Shown: one piece after another, positions 6,640-14,499 of the stretch
Numbering within the stretch: position 1 is the first letter of the stretch
Layout of the letters: each line of letters starts with the position of its first letter
Program-made: the position numbers and the translations under genes
From: Planctomycetaceae bacterium
Lineage (GTDB): Bacteria; Planctomycetota; Planctomycetia; Planctomycetales; Planctomycetaceae
Assembly: GCA_027000105.1 (NCBI GenBank)
Contig: JALTOP010000134.1
Coordinates: 1-22,757 of the forward strand
Direction: 5' to 3'
DNA: 22,757 nt
Notes under the pieces: generated by a model
The model's database searches: none
What the model was told of the DNA's origin: nothing
Seen by the model: the letters and a program-made list of their open reading frames with translations, nothing else

Positions 6640-8544
6640 TCAGGTCGGCATGATCACGGTGGCATCGTCGGCCAATGGGGTGTTCTGTTCTGTTTCCCGG
6701 TTTGCTTCCAGATCGTTGTAATGTTCCCACCAATAGCTGGCATCTTCCGGAGTCCAGGATTCATAATCGATGCATTGTCTCAGGGCTGCTTCCAATGCCG
6801 AGGCCGAGGCGGGACGCTCCTCGGGCGATTTGCTCAGGCATCGCATGATGATCATCTCCAAATCCTCTGAAATCGGTCGATTCAACCGTTGAGATGGTCT
6901 CGCAGGCTGTTCGCCAATCTGTTTCAGGCAGATGTCGATCGCGTCGTTGCCGGTATACAGAGTTTTTCCGCAAAGCAGGTAGTACCCGACAGCGCCGACA
7001 GAATACAGGTCGCTACGCAAATCCCGCAGTGTCGGTTGGTTGATCGCTTCCGGAGCCAGATAAAGTGGAGTTCCTGCAATCTCCCGTTTTGCGTGACTCT
7101 CCGTCCCGGTTCCTGAAATTTCATCCACAAGACCGAAATCGAGCAGAGTTACCATGTCCGGCTGGTTGAGTTGTCGCGAGATAATAATGTTTTCCGGTTT
7201 GATATCGCGATGCACGATTCCTGCCCGATGTGCTTCAGCCAGCGAGGCGCACACATGAATGAGTATTTCGATCACGCGTCCGGCAGGTTGAGGGCCATCT
7301 ACGGTTACCAGTTCTTTCAGGGACATTCCTTCCAGAAATTCCATCGCATAATAAAACAGGCCATCGTGAGTGCGACCGAAATCGTAGATGGAAATGGTAT
7401 TGGGATGTTTCAGTTGACTGGTCAATTGAACTTCCCGTTCGAAACGGGTGATTGCCTCGCTCGAGTGTTCCTGGGTTTTCAGCACCTTCACCGCGGCCAT
7501 TCTGCTCAGCATTGTATGCCTGGCTCGATACACCGCACCCATGGTTCCTTCGCCGATCAATTCTTCCAGAATAAAATGGCCAAGTTGCCGACCGATCAGC
7601 GAGCAGGCTGCCATTTCAGCGTTGAGATGCTGCGAAAGACAGAGCTCAACACGATCAGCAAGAGGTTCCCGGTCTGTTTCGCCGCTGTTCTCGACTGAGA
7701 GTTCGGTGTCGACCTGTTCCGCCAGTTCACATAAATCGAAGCTCTCATCGAGTTCGTCCCACTCGACAAGCAGGACGGCTGGATTTTTATACTGCGGGAC
7801 GTTTCCCGGTAAGATCGCGGAGGCCGCGATGGCATGAACGTGGGTGCCTATCAAGCCGAGTTCCTGCAATTGCGGATAGGTCATGTGATGACACAACACG
7901 CCACAGATCAATTCATCGGGGACATTCCATTGCAGTAAACAGGCGGCAGCGGCCTGGGCATGATGCACACCAAACAGTCCAATTTCAAATTCTGTCAGAT
8001 CACTGGGAACGACGACACCATTATTGAAATACTCTACATAATCCTGCAGGCAAAGATGCCCCAGAACAGGGAGCAGAAAGTCCTGCAACATCGCACCGGT
8101 GAAAGCCAGTTCGGTATCAGCGTTGATTTTTTCCGCAACGGCTTTGGCAAACAAGGCGCGGTCAAGGTTATCAACAGAGAATTGATGCAGATCGAACAGA
8201 TGACTGTTGAATTTTTTGAGTGTTGACTGGATCGCAGCGGTGAGCAACAGCAGTTTACTTCGGCGGATTCCCAAACTCACCAATGCCTGCAGGGCTGTCT
8301 TCGCCTTATGACGCAAACCGTTGGCTGAAGAATTGACAGATTTCAGCAACTCGCAGGTCAAATTGGAGTCGGCTTCGAGAAACTTGGCCAGTTTTTTTGT
8401 GCTGTAATCGGGACGATTGGCGTACTGAAGAAACTGAGTGACTGCATGGGGGAAGATGGGCAATTTCCATCCTGCAGGCAATAAAGACTCGCTCGATTCG
8501 AGCAGAAGCCTTTTTCTCATTTCTGTCCAGTCGACATCACTCAT
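6640..8544 (-). CDS. HDOD domain - serine/threonine protein kinase fusion
   Basis: A 634-residue cytoplasmic signalling protein. Residues about 20-230 form an HDOD domain: LPIFPHAVTQFL, a DSNLTCELLKSVNSSA block at 59-74, and the LVSLGIRRSKLLLL helix. Histidine pairs at 194-195 and 219-220 recall HD hydrolases, but HDOD domains are generally regarded as non-enzymatic. Residues about 320-590 form a Hanks-type kinase with all core elements: Gly loop GEGTMGAVY 331-339, Lys353, Glu371, HRDIKPEN 445-452 with catalytic Asp447, DFG 469-471, GTPLYLAPE 491-499 and Arg577. No transmembrane helix or extracellular sensor is seen, so the HDOD part probably provides input or localisation. The tail is acidic and ends DDATVIMPT. 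The start at 8544 has only AGGA about 14 nt upstream; Met9 is an alternative. Kinase assignment is very secure; substrate unknown. Confidence 0.95.
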   Translation of the reverse strand: MSDVDWTEMRKRLLLESSESLLPAGWKLPIFPHAVTQFLQYANRPDYSTKKLAKFLEADSNLTCELLKSVNSSANGLRHKAKTALQALVSLGIRRSKLLLLTAAIQSTLKKFNSHLFDLHQFSVDNLDRALFAKAVAEKINADTELAFTGAMLQDFLLPVLGHLCLQDYVEYFNNGVVVPSDLTEFEIGLFGVHHAQAAAACLLQWNVPDELICGVLCHHMTYPQLQELGLIGTHVHAIAASAILPGNVPQYKNPAVLLVEWDELDESFDLCELAEQVDTELSVENSGETDREPLADRVELCLSQHLNAEMAACSLIGRQLGHFILEELIGEGTMGAVYRARHTMLSRMAAVKVLKTQEHSSEAITRFEREVQLTSQLKHPNTISIYDFGRTHDGLFYYAMEFLEGMSLKELVTVDGPQPAGRVIEILIHVCASLAEAHRAGIVHRDIKPENIIISRQLNQPDMVTLLDFGLVDEISGTGTESHAKREIAGTPLYLAPEAINQPTLRDLRSDLYSVGAVGYYLLCGKTLYTGNDAIDICLKQIGEQPARPSQRLNRPISEDLEMIIMRCLSKSPEERPASASALEAALRQCIDYESWTPEDASYWWEHYNDLEANRETEQNTPLADDATVIMPT

Positions 8545-8848
8545 AAAGACAAATCGTCCTACCAGGAATCAATAATGTTCACCGAGCTGTTTCGATTTTC
8601 GAGAAGCGCACGACACCAGGAGACCGCCCCCCATACCCTGTTAAAGTATAGAACGCGATCAGATTGCCGGTCAGCGATGCCGCTGCTGCAGAACAATGTC
8701 AGCGAGAACTGGTCTGATTGTAAGGATTACATCGATTGGCAAAAGCGTTGTCGTGCACCAAAAGAAACGTTTTCCACTAAGCATTGACACGAAATCGTCA
8801 AAAATTGAGCCCATTTTCCCAAATGGAAATGAATTGTAAAAAAAGCAG
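8545..8848. other. Non-coding stretch upstream of the HDOD-kinase gene
   Basis: No gene supported. A 70-codon + strand frame starting at 8575 has no ribosome binding site and no protein-like composition. The region should contain the promoter of the minus-strand kinase gene. The one local structure is CCATTT/AAATGG at 8811-8826 with a 4-nt loop, an A/T-rich dyad that could be an operator. Confidence 0.4.
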
Positions 8849-8878
8849 TTGACCGTTCAGGGCGAGTTAACCTATTTT
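8849..8878 (+). promoter_or_regulatory. Candidate sigma70-type promoter for the small lipoprotein
   Basis: TTGACC at 8849-8854 and TATTTT at 8873-8878 are separated by 18 nt, a plausible housekeeping -35/-10 pair. The predicted start of transcription near 8885 would put the hairpin at 8889-8919 at the very 5' end of the RNA and leave an untranslated leader of about 190 nt before the gene at 9075. This is a consensus match only. Confidence 0.4.
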
Positions 8879-8888
8879 CCCGCCACGA

Positions 8889-8919
8889 CTGAACGAGAGG
8901 CGTCAATGCCTGCGTTCAG
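8889..8919 (+). promoter_or_regulatory. Leader stem-loop upstream of the small lipoprotein gene
   Basis: An extended hairpin: outer stem CTGAACG (8889-8895) with CGTTCAG (8913-8919), a small internal loop, and inner stem AGGCG (8898-8902) with TGCCT (8907-8911, one G-U pair) closing a TCAA tetraloop. It lacks a T tract, so it is not an intrinsic terminator. Its position just after the candidate promoter suggests a 5'-end stabilising or regulatory element. Confidence 0.5.
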
Positions 8920-9074
8920 GTTTCAAGCTGTCGAATAACCAACCGGAATCGACTTTGGTCATTCTTCAGTATGATAGAACCACAGACCCATCCTAGACTC
9001 TGATCTCGGCAATAACGACCAAACCAATTCGTTGCCGCGAACAAAAAACAGTCCAATCAAAAAGGAATTAACAA

Positions 9075-9377
9075 ATGGCTCGTTTGGCAACACTCGCATT
9101 CGCATTCGTACTTTTGGGCTCCTCTGTTGGATGCTATCACTCCCGCTGGGCCGGTTACGGCGGCGGATGTGGATGCAACGCCACTCCCGGAGTTGGTGGC
9201 GTTTACGGCGGAGCACCTGCAGGGGGAACCTACATGGCTCCACAGCAAGGTGCGTTTTACACTCCAACCGGTTCCAATGTGAATATGGCTGGTCCGACCG
9301 CCTTTGGCAGCCCCGTCTATTCGGCTCCCTACACATCAACGGCAATGGCTCCTATGGATCCACTCCCAACCTATTGA
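9075..9377 (+). CDS. Tiny Gly/Tyr/Ala-rich putative lipoprotein
   Basis: A 100-residue exported protein. The signal peptide MARLATLAFAFVLLGSSVGC ends at Cys20; the lipobox is imperfect because Ser occupies the position where Leu, Val or Ile is usual, but the -1 Gly and following Cys are right, so lipidation is likely rather than certain. The mature part is low-complexity, rich in Gly, Tyr, Ala, Pro and Thr (GYGGGCGCN, GVGGVYGGAPAGG, YSAPYTSTAMAP), with two more Cys near the anchor, and has no recognisable domain. It may be a surface or cell-wall-associated structural protein. Translation is well supported by AAAGGA at 9061-9066, 8 nt before the ATG. A candidate promoter and leader hairpin lie upstream and an excellent terminator downstream, so this is a compact monocistronic unit. 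I do not recognise a named family. Confidence 0.75.
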   Translation: MARLATLAFAFVLLGSSVGCYHSRWAGYGGGCGCNATPGVGGVYGGAPAGGTYMAPQQGAFYTPTGSNVNMAGPTAFGSPVYSAPYTSTAMAPMDPLPTY

Positions 9378-9470
9378 TTTGATATGTTCGTGTTGATATG
9401 CGATCCATGAAATAATCGCAAAAAATACGGGTCGAGATTGCTGAGCTATACGTAAAAATCGTTCCGATCG

Positions 9471-9508
9471 AACAAGCCGTGCACCTTGTGCATGGCTTGT
9501 TTGCATTT
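9471..9508 (+). terminator. Intrinsic terminator of the small lipoprotein gene
   Basis: A 14-bp stem with one G-U pair, AACAAGCCGTGCAC at 9471-9484 and GTGCATGGCTTGTT at 9488-9501, has a 3-nt loop and is followed by TGCATTT. It is the longest hairpin I found in the window and lies about 95 nt after the stop codon at 9377. Confidence 0.8.
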
Positions 9509-9609
9509 ATGGACCTGTCGGCCATTCCGACTTTATCGACAGCGACGGGTAACAGCCCTGCCATTGTACGCCATGCCGGAACTCGTGCATCCGGGAACCG
9601 CTACAACCG

Positions 9610-10233
9610 CTACGGTTCCTGGAACTGCTCGATAATGCTTTTCGGGATCTCTTCTATCCGCTGCCAATCGTGCTTCGTTGTGTCGTCGCTATCGAGAAGC
9701 AACAGCCTCTGCGCGGTCGCTTCCAGCACCGTCTGTTGTTGATCCGCTCCCCATTTATTCATCACATATTCGTAACTTTTCTTCGGGAAACCGCCTGTGG
9801 CCGTAAAAAGAACCTGGGTCTTTTCGGGATCGTAATCCCAATTGTAATGAATTGTTAGCCGGCCCCCCATGACGAGTTGGGCGAGCATGTTCGGCTGATA
9901 GTAGATGGTCGCGGTGCCATCCTTTCGAATGATCAGGTACCGGGTGCCGTAATAATTGGATTTCCAATAGCCTGTTACCAGCGGTTTGATCTGTTCTTTA
10001 TCCATCTCCTTCAAAGATTTCGTCTTCGCTTCCTCAGCCCGGCCCGGTGAAGTCTCAGTGAGGTGGGAGGGATTCTGAATGTCCGGAGACCCCGACGAAA
10101 TTGCAGGAGGCACTTCAGAATGGGGCGGAGAAACACCAATACCAAACAGATATTGAACACCAAAGCCCACCCCAAACAGTGCCAACAGTCCCGGAAGAAG
10201 CACTAATGGGGATTTGTAAGATTGTTTCAGCAT
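9610..10233 (-). CDS. Membrane-anchored hypothetical protein
   Basis: A 207-residue protein with a single N-terminal membrane helix (about 9-30, LVLLPGLLALFGVGFGVQYL) that could be an uncleaved anchor. A Pro/Ser/Glu-rich linker (about 35-80) leads to one globular domain at about 85-195 with alternating strands, such as TGYWKSNYYGTRYLIIRKDG and GGRLTIHYNWDYD. The pattern 'GxWx...Y..I..DGTAT..Y' recalls small beta-barrel, lipocalin-like domains with a final W-x-R (DWQRI, 189-193), but I cannot assign a family. AGAGG precedes the ATG by only 3 nt, a close ribosome binding site. It lies 153 nt downstream of the diguanylate cyclase gene on the same strand, so co-transcription is possible but not shown. 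The stop codon overlaps an inverted repeat (GGAACCG 9594-9600, CGGTTCC 9613-9619) that could mark the transcript end. Confidence 0.7.
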   Translation of the reverse strand: MLKQSYKSPLVLLPGLLALFGVGFGVQYLFGIGVSPPHSEVPPAISSGSPDIQNPSHLTETSPGRAEEAKTKSLKEMDKEQIKPLVTGYWKSNYYGTRYLIIRKDGTATIYYQPNMLAQLVMGGRLTIHYNWDYDPEKTQVLFTATGGFPKKSYEYVMNKWGADQQQTVLEATAQRLLLLDSDDTTKHDWQRIEEIPKSIIEQFQEP

Positions 10234-10362
10234 GATCCTCTGCTTTTCATTCGATCCCTGAATTCCACGGTTGCATACGCAGGCAATTGTACGGGCGGGA
10301 GTGCAAATTACCAGCAGAAAACAGGCGGACTCGAAGAAGATCAGTCAGAATCCCGATGCGGG

Positions 10363-10386
10363 TCGCAATACCGATCGCAATGCCGA
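10363..10386. repeat. Two-copy 12-bp tandem repeat abutting the diguanylate cyclase stop codon
   Basis: TCGCAATACCGA (10363-10374) is directly followed by TCGCAATGCCGA (10375-10386), 11 of 12 positions identical. The second copy touches the minus-strand stop codon at 10387-10389. A degenerate further unit (CCCGATGCGGG) lies just beyond at 10353-10363 and is itself a small hairpin. Confidence 0.8.
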
Positions 10387-12135
10387 TCAGTAGGAAGATT
10401 GCCGGGAAATCGTTCCGTTTGTTTTGACTGGTTCCGCGGCAGATTCTGTTTGGGCGGCACGTACCGCGTTCCGTCCTTCCTTTTTAGCCTGATAGAGAGC
10501 CTGATCAGCGGCTTCGATGAGTGCATCGGCCGTGCTGGCATGGCGTGGAAAACTGGAGACACCAATACTGACGGTGATACGAATACGCTGCTGGTTGTGC
10601 AGAATGACCATCTGACTGGCCGCCTGGCGAATTGATTCACCAATGCGAATGGCCCCTTCCAGCCCGACTCCCGGAAGCAGAATGGCCATCTCCTCGCCAC
10701 CGTAACGGGCAACCAGAGGGCGATCGGTTGAACGAACTTTTTTCGATTCCGATTCGAGAACTCTGGCAAATTGTCTGAGTACCTCGTCACCTGCCTGGTG
10801 GCCGTGATGGTCGTTGATCGCCTTGAAGTGATCCAGATCGAGCAGACAGAGCGAACAGGTCGCACCGGATTCCCTGCCTTGCGCCAATTCCTGTCGAATT
10901 TTCAAATCGAAGGTTCGTCGGTTGGCCAATTCGGTCAGGCCGTCCATATTGGCTTTGCGTTCCACTTCGACCCGATCGAGAACCCGAAGCAACGTTTCCG
11001 CCAAAAAGTCGGCAGCCCATCGGGCAAGACTGATGTGCATTTTCGAGAAGACCCCGCGATCCCGTCGTGTGATGCAAAGAATCCCGACCAGACGTTCCTG
11101 CTGGAACAGCGGAACCGTCAAGGCTGTCCCGATCAGTGAATCCACCTGTAACTTCGCCAGTTCATCAGCCCCCAAACAGGTCGGCAGATCAGTCTGATAG
11201 GCTGCTTGTGCCAGTCGCAGTTCATGCTCCTGCCAAATCGTCTCCGTTCCAACCGGGAGTTGAATTCCCTGACGACTGATTACCTTAAGCGATCCGCTTG
11301 GGCCGGGGACCAGCAACAAGAGTGCCCCACGGCTTGCTTCGAGCAAATTGGTCAACCTCAACATGTAATCATCCATCAACTTGGAGGGCATGTCGTGATG
11401 GCGGTCGGCAATGGATCGCAGAACCAATTTTTCCTGGGACAGTTTCAGTTTCATTTCCTGATCGTGCAACATCATTGTCTGTTTCAGGATGCCGGTCACA
11501 CTTTCGAGAATTCGCGCAACCAGCTGTTTCTGTATTTTCGGGGCAACGCCATGAGGAAACAGATGCGTCGTCGCAATCACTCCTACACATCCCTCGCGAT
11601 CGTTGACGGGAATCAGATAAAGTTCAGAGAGCTTCTTCCTGACATTGATCCCAAGCTCTTTCAGGAATTCGGAACAGGACAATTCTTTACCTGCGATGCG
11701 AACAATTTCATCCGAAGCAAGTTTCTTTAACCAGTCTGCATCAAGGCGCAACTTTGCTTCATCAATTTTCTCAAGCCCACGGGATGCGTAGACGCTCAGC
11801 CTGTTATCCTGAGAACAGAAGAAAATAGCGAACCCCTGACTGATTCTGGGGACAAAATTTTTCAACAACAGGTCAATCGCCTGGCCCTGTTCAATATTCG
11901 AGAAGATATCCCGCAACATGGCATTCTCAACACGGGCCAAATATCGCTCATGTTGCAACGCAGAAACCTCGTCTTCGAGTATCTCCATCTCATTGAGATA
12001 ACTCTTTTGCTGCTCATCCTCCCGTTTTCGTGTGTAAACGTACAGAATGTATTGCATTAGGCAGATAAACGCCAATGCTGTGGAAAGCCCGTACATTTCC
12101 GCTTGGGCAGCAAACTCTCTCAACCACTCCATCAT
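10387..12135 (-). CDS. Membrane-anchored tandem-GAF diguanylate cyclase (GGEEM variant)
   Basis: A 582-residue signalling protein predicted to make cyclic di-GMP from GTP. Order of parts: one membrane helix (about 14-34), a charged coiled coil (about 37-72), two GAF-like sensory domains (about 80-220 and 253-385), and a C-terminal GGDEF domain (about 395-560). In the GGDEF domain DGLTELANRR (398-407), DLDHFKAINDHHGHQAGDEVL (metal-binding Asp433) and ARYGGEE are conserved. The signature is GGEEM at 479-483 with Met in place of Phe. The inhibitory-site motif RxxD (RSTD, 468-471) is 7 residues from the GG instead of the usual 5. There is no EAL domain. A GTG at 12150 would add five residues; ATG at 12135 was preferred because GTGGA then sits at a usable spacing. 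Cyclase activity is likely; feedback inhibition is uncertain. Confidence 0.93.
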   Translation of the reverse strand: MMEWLREFAAQAEMYGLSTALAFICLMQYILYVYTRKREDEQQKSYLNEMEILEDEVSALQHERYLARVENAMLRDIFSNIEQGQAIDLLLKNFVPRISQGFAIFFCSQDNRLSVYASRGLEKIDEAKLRLDADWLKKLASDEIVRIAGKELSCSEFLKELGINVRKKLSELYLIPVNDREGCVGVIATTHLFPHGVAPKIQKQLVARILESVTGILKQTMMLHDQEMKLKLSQEKLVLRSIADRHHDMPSKLMDDYMLRLTNLLEASRGALLLLVPGPSGSLKVISRQGIQLPVGTETIWQEHELRLAQAAYQTDLPTCLGADELAKLQVDSLIGTALTVPLFQQERLVGILCITRRDRGVFSKMHISLARWAADFLAETLLRVLDRVEVERKANMDGLTELANRRTFDLKIRQELAQGRESGATCSLCLLDLDHFKAINDHHGHQAGDEVLRQFARVLESESKKVRSTDRPLVARYGGEEMAILLPGVGLEGAIRIGESIRQAASQMVILHNQQRIRITVSIGVSSFPRHASTADALIEAADQALYQAKKEGRNAVRAAQTESAAEPVKTNGTISRQSSY

Positions 12136-12186
12136 AAAACTGCAGTCCACCCGTGCCGTAGGCAGTAATTGATTTGAATGACTTAC

Positions 12187-12465
12187 TTAATGTTCTGCAT
12201 CTGAAAAACGATGAAAAATGCTTCCGTCAATTGCCAGGAAGTGACATGACGGCCGAAAAACATAAAAACAGGCAAACTTCAACCGTTCACAATACAGTCC
12301 TATGAACCGTAGTTCGAAAAACAGGGAAAAGACTGAAAGGAAACAGATAAAGGGTTCACTTTGTCCAGTTTGATGCTGAATTGAGTATCTACAACAAGTA
12401 CAATCCACACAATTCTTCGGGCTGGAAATATCGTTTGAAAAATCAATAGTCAGCGCATTGGGCAA
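12187..12465 (-). CDS. Doubtful 92-codon ORF with strong Shine-Dalgarno and TTG start
   Basis: The coding strand has a perfect AAGGAGG (12479-12473) exactly 7 nt before a TTG codon at 12465, opening a 92-codon frame that ends 51 nt before the diguanylate cyclase start. The first 40 residues look protein-like and contain a cysteine cluster (NCVDCTCCR). The second half is Phe/Cys-rich and looks like translated A/T-rich non-coding DNA. The ATG at 12458 in another frame stops after two codons, so only the TTG fits the ribosome binding site. It could be a small protein, a decayed gene whose original 3' part is lost, or a chance match. I give no function. Confidence 0.25.
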   Translation of the reverse strand: MPNALTIDFSNDISSPKNCVDCTCCRYSIQHQTGQSEPFICFLSVFSLFFELRFIGLYCERLKFACFYVFRPSCHFLAIDGSIFHRFSDAEH

Positions 12466-12886
12466 AACAGAACCTCCTTGCGGATTAAAACGATAAATCC
12501 GATTGCGTTTGCGAACCGGCCACCCTTCAGGGGAACAACAGGCAAATTCAGAGCGTTTTTTCCGTGTTCTATTGCCGTATCGCTCTCGGAAATCTTTACT
12601 CCCTTACCTGACCCGGACTGAAGGCGATTCAGGACAGAAGATCGCCCCAAACAGACAGCGACGGCACAAATAAAATGAAAAGTAATGAAAACCGTCCAGC
12701 CTGCCGAGCGACTGAATTGATATCATATCAGGATACAAATTCAAACGTAATCAGGCCAGTAAATTTTTGACCAATCTCTGTCTGGCCTGGCCGATCTGTT
12801 ACGAGCAAGGAGATTCAGGAGAACCGCAAGCAAGACGAGTAGATGGTGAGATGCTATTCGGGAAGAGCCCAGATTGCAGCAAGCAA
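12466..12886. other. Intergenic region, no gene seen
   Basis: The frames here (for example 12450-12650 and 12741-12953 on the minus strand) lack ribosome binding sites and protein-like composition. The stretch lies between the 3' end of the Gfo/Idh gene and the doubtful ORF. The ribosome binding site at 12473-12479 is the only recognisable signal. Confidence 0.4.
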
Positions 12887-12916
12887 CAAGCCCGGAGAGA
12901 TGTCTCACCGGGCTTG
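12887..12916 (-). terminator. Hairpin downstream of the Gfo/Idh oxidoreductase gene
   Basis: CAAGCCCGG (12887-12895) and CCGGGCTTG (12908-12916) form a perfect, G+C-rich 9-bp stem with a 12-nt loop, about 43 nt after the minus-strand stop codon. The sequence after the stem on the minus strand is TTGCTTGC, so the U tract is poor. It most likely ends the oxidoreductase transcript. Confidence 0.65.
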
Positions 12917-12958
12917 CAATGAAAATTCGCTCAGGCAACTCCTGGCGTTTCAACCGGA

Positions 12959-14284
12959 TTAATAAGGTTTGAACACGCCGGGAACGGCAACGGGATAAAA
13001 CCCATTTTTATCAGGAACCGTCGGCGGGGTCGCACTCATGCTGAATTCCTCCGGCATGATGCTGATATTGGAAGCAAGCATATCCTTCATGTTGACGGAC
13101 TTACCGGAGTAGGTAGCCAGTCGGCCGAGAATTGCTGTTGCGGTGCTTCTGGCACCGTATTCTGCTTCATTATAGCTGATATTGTTACGAATCGCTTTGA
13201 ACAGATCATCATGTTCGGTCTGGTACGGATCGTTCTTGGCGTCGCGGTAGCGGTATTTGTCCCCGCTATACAATTCGTAGGAACTGCCGGAGACATTCGC
13301 ATGCCCTTTGGTACCGTGTGCCCACTCACTGACGGTATTCCAACAGTTCGGAATATGACGGCACTGGCTGAACATTTTCGTGCCGTCCTCGAACGTGAAT
13401 TCGACTGCATGATGGTCGTAAATTTCCCCATACTTGGCCGCTTTGCGGACTTCGCGTCCGCCCATCCCTTCGGCGCGGACAGGGTAATCGCCCTTAATCC
13501 AGTTGCCAACGTCGAGGTTGTGAATGTGCTGCTCGTTGATGTGATCTCCACATAACCAGTTGTAGTAGTACCAGTTGCGAAGTTGGTACTCCATTTCGCC
13601 CGAAACCTGGTCACGGGTTTTTCGCGGATCCCACACACCGCCCCCGTTCCAGTAGACCCGCAACGCGATAACATCGCCGATTTCCCCATCCTGAATGCGT
13701 TTTACGATGTCGCGATAGGTGTATTGGTGATGCCGTTGCAGTCCAACACCAACCTTCAAATTCTTTTCCTTGGCGACCCGTGCAGCAGCCAGAACCTTGT
13801 TCACCCCGGCTGCATCAACAGCAACCGGCTTCTCCATGAAGATGTTTTTCCCCGCGTTCACAGCCGCTTCAAAGTGGATTGGTCGAAAACCGGGAGGCGT
13901 CGCCAAAATAACCAGATCAACGTCCGTTGCGAGCATTTGCTTATAAGCATCGAATCCGACAAAACGGCGATCCTCGGGAACGTCCACAATGGCCGTTCTA
14001 TTTCCTTTGACAGCGGTTGTAATTCGCTTGCGACTTGCTTCAAGCCGATCGGCAAACATGTCAGCCATGGCGACCAGTTTGACATTCCCTTCCGTTCTCA
14101 ACGCCTGAGAAGCTGCGCCACTTCCACGTCCCCCACAACCAATCAAGCCAATTTTCAATGTTTCGTCACCAGCAGCGTAGGCTCCGACAGGGGTAGCAAG
14201 CTGCGAAACAGCAGCGAGACCGGCAGCAGCTGACGCAGTGGTTTTGATGAAGTTACGGCGTGAAGTCTCATTCGGGGTATTCAT
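12959..14284 (-). CDS. Tat-exported Gfo/Idh/MocA family oxidoreductase
   Basis: A 441-residue NAD(P)-dependent oxidoreductase. The N-terminus carries a twin-arginine signal (SRRNFIKTTASAAAGLAAV, Arg9-Arg10), so export of the folded, cofactor-loaded protein to the periplasm is predicted, as for many planctomycete members. The Rossmann fold starts at about 43 with IGLIGCGGRGSG (glycine motif near 49-56); the family motif EKPVAVD is at 151-157, and GDHINEQHIHNLDVGNW (246-262) supplies the histidines expected near the sugar site. Substrate specificity is unknown; the family acts on sugars and cyclitols. The frame is open to 14344, but ATG at 14284 has AGGAGA with a 7-nt spacer and begins the Tat signal. 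The FGE-like gene lies 215 nt upstream on the same strand. Confidence 0.93.
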   Translation of the reverse strand: MNTPNETSRRNFIKTTASAAAGLAAVSQLATPVGAYAAGDETLKIGLIGCGGRGSGAASQALRTEGNVKLVAMADMFADRLEASRKRITTAVKGNRTAIVDVPEDRRFVGFDAYKQMLATDVDLVILATPPGFRPIHFEAAVNAGKNIFMEKPVAVDAAGVNKVLAAARVAKEKNLKVGVGLQRHHQYTYRDIVKRIQDGEIGDVIALRVYWNGGGVWDPRKTRDQVSGEMEYQLRNWYYYNWLCGDHINEQHIHNLDVGNWIKGDYPVRAEGMGGREVRKAAKYGEIYDHHAVEFTFEDGTKMFSQCRHIPNCWNTVSEWAHGTKGHANVSGSSYELYSGDKYRYRDAKNDPYQTEHDDLFKAIRNNISYNEAEYGARSTATAILGRLATYSGKSVNMKDMLASNISIMPEEFSMSATPPTVPDKNGFYPVAVPGVFKPY

Positions 14285-14499
14285 GGGGCATCTCCTGTGT
14301 AAAAAATTGGTTGGGCAGGGGAACGGTGACAGCTTCAGAATCAATAATCCCTTATCTGTACCAATATAAATAGCCGAAACAGGCCTGTCCGGTAAAGCGA
14401 ATCACGCCCAAAATCATGTAAACCAATCGAATTCGCCACCTGATTCGGGCAAACAGACCCTCCCGAGATGCGACAGCGTCCTGTTTCGTCAGTGGTTCA

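Noticed and set aside
8575..8787. 70-codon + strand frame upstream of the small lipoprotein
   Set aside because: No ribosome binding site, no protein-like features, and the promoter signals lie after it.
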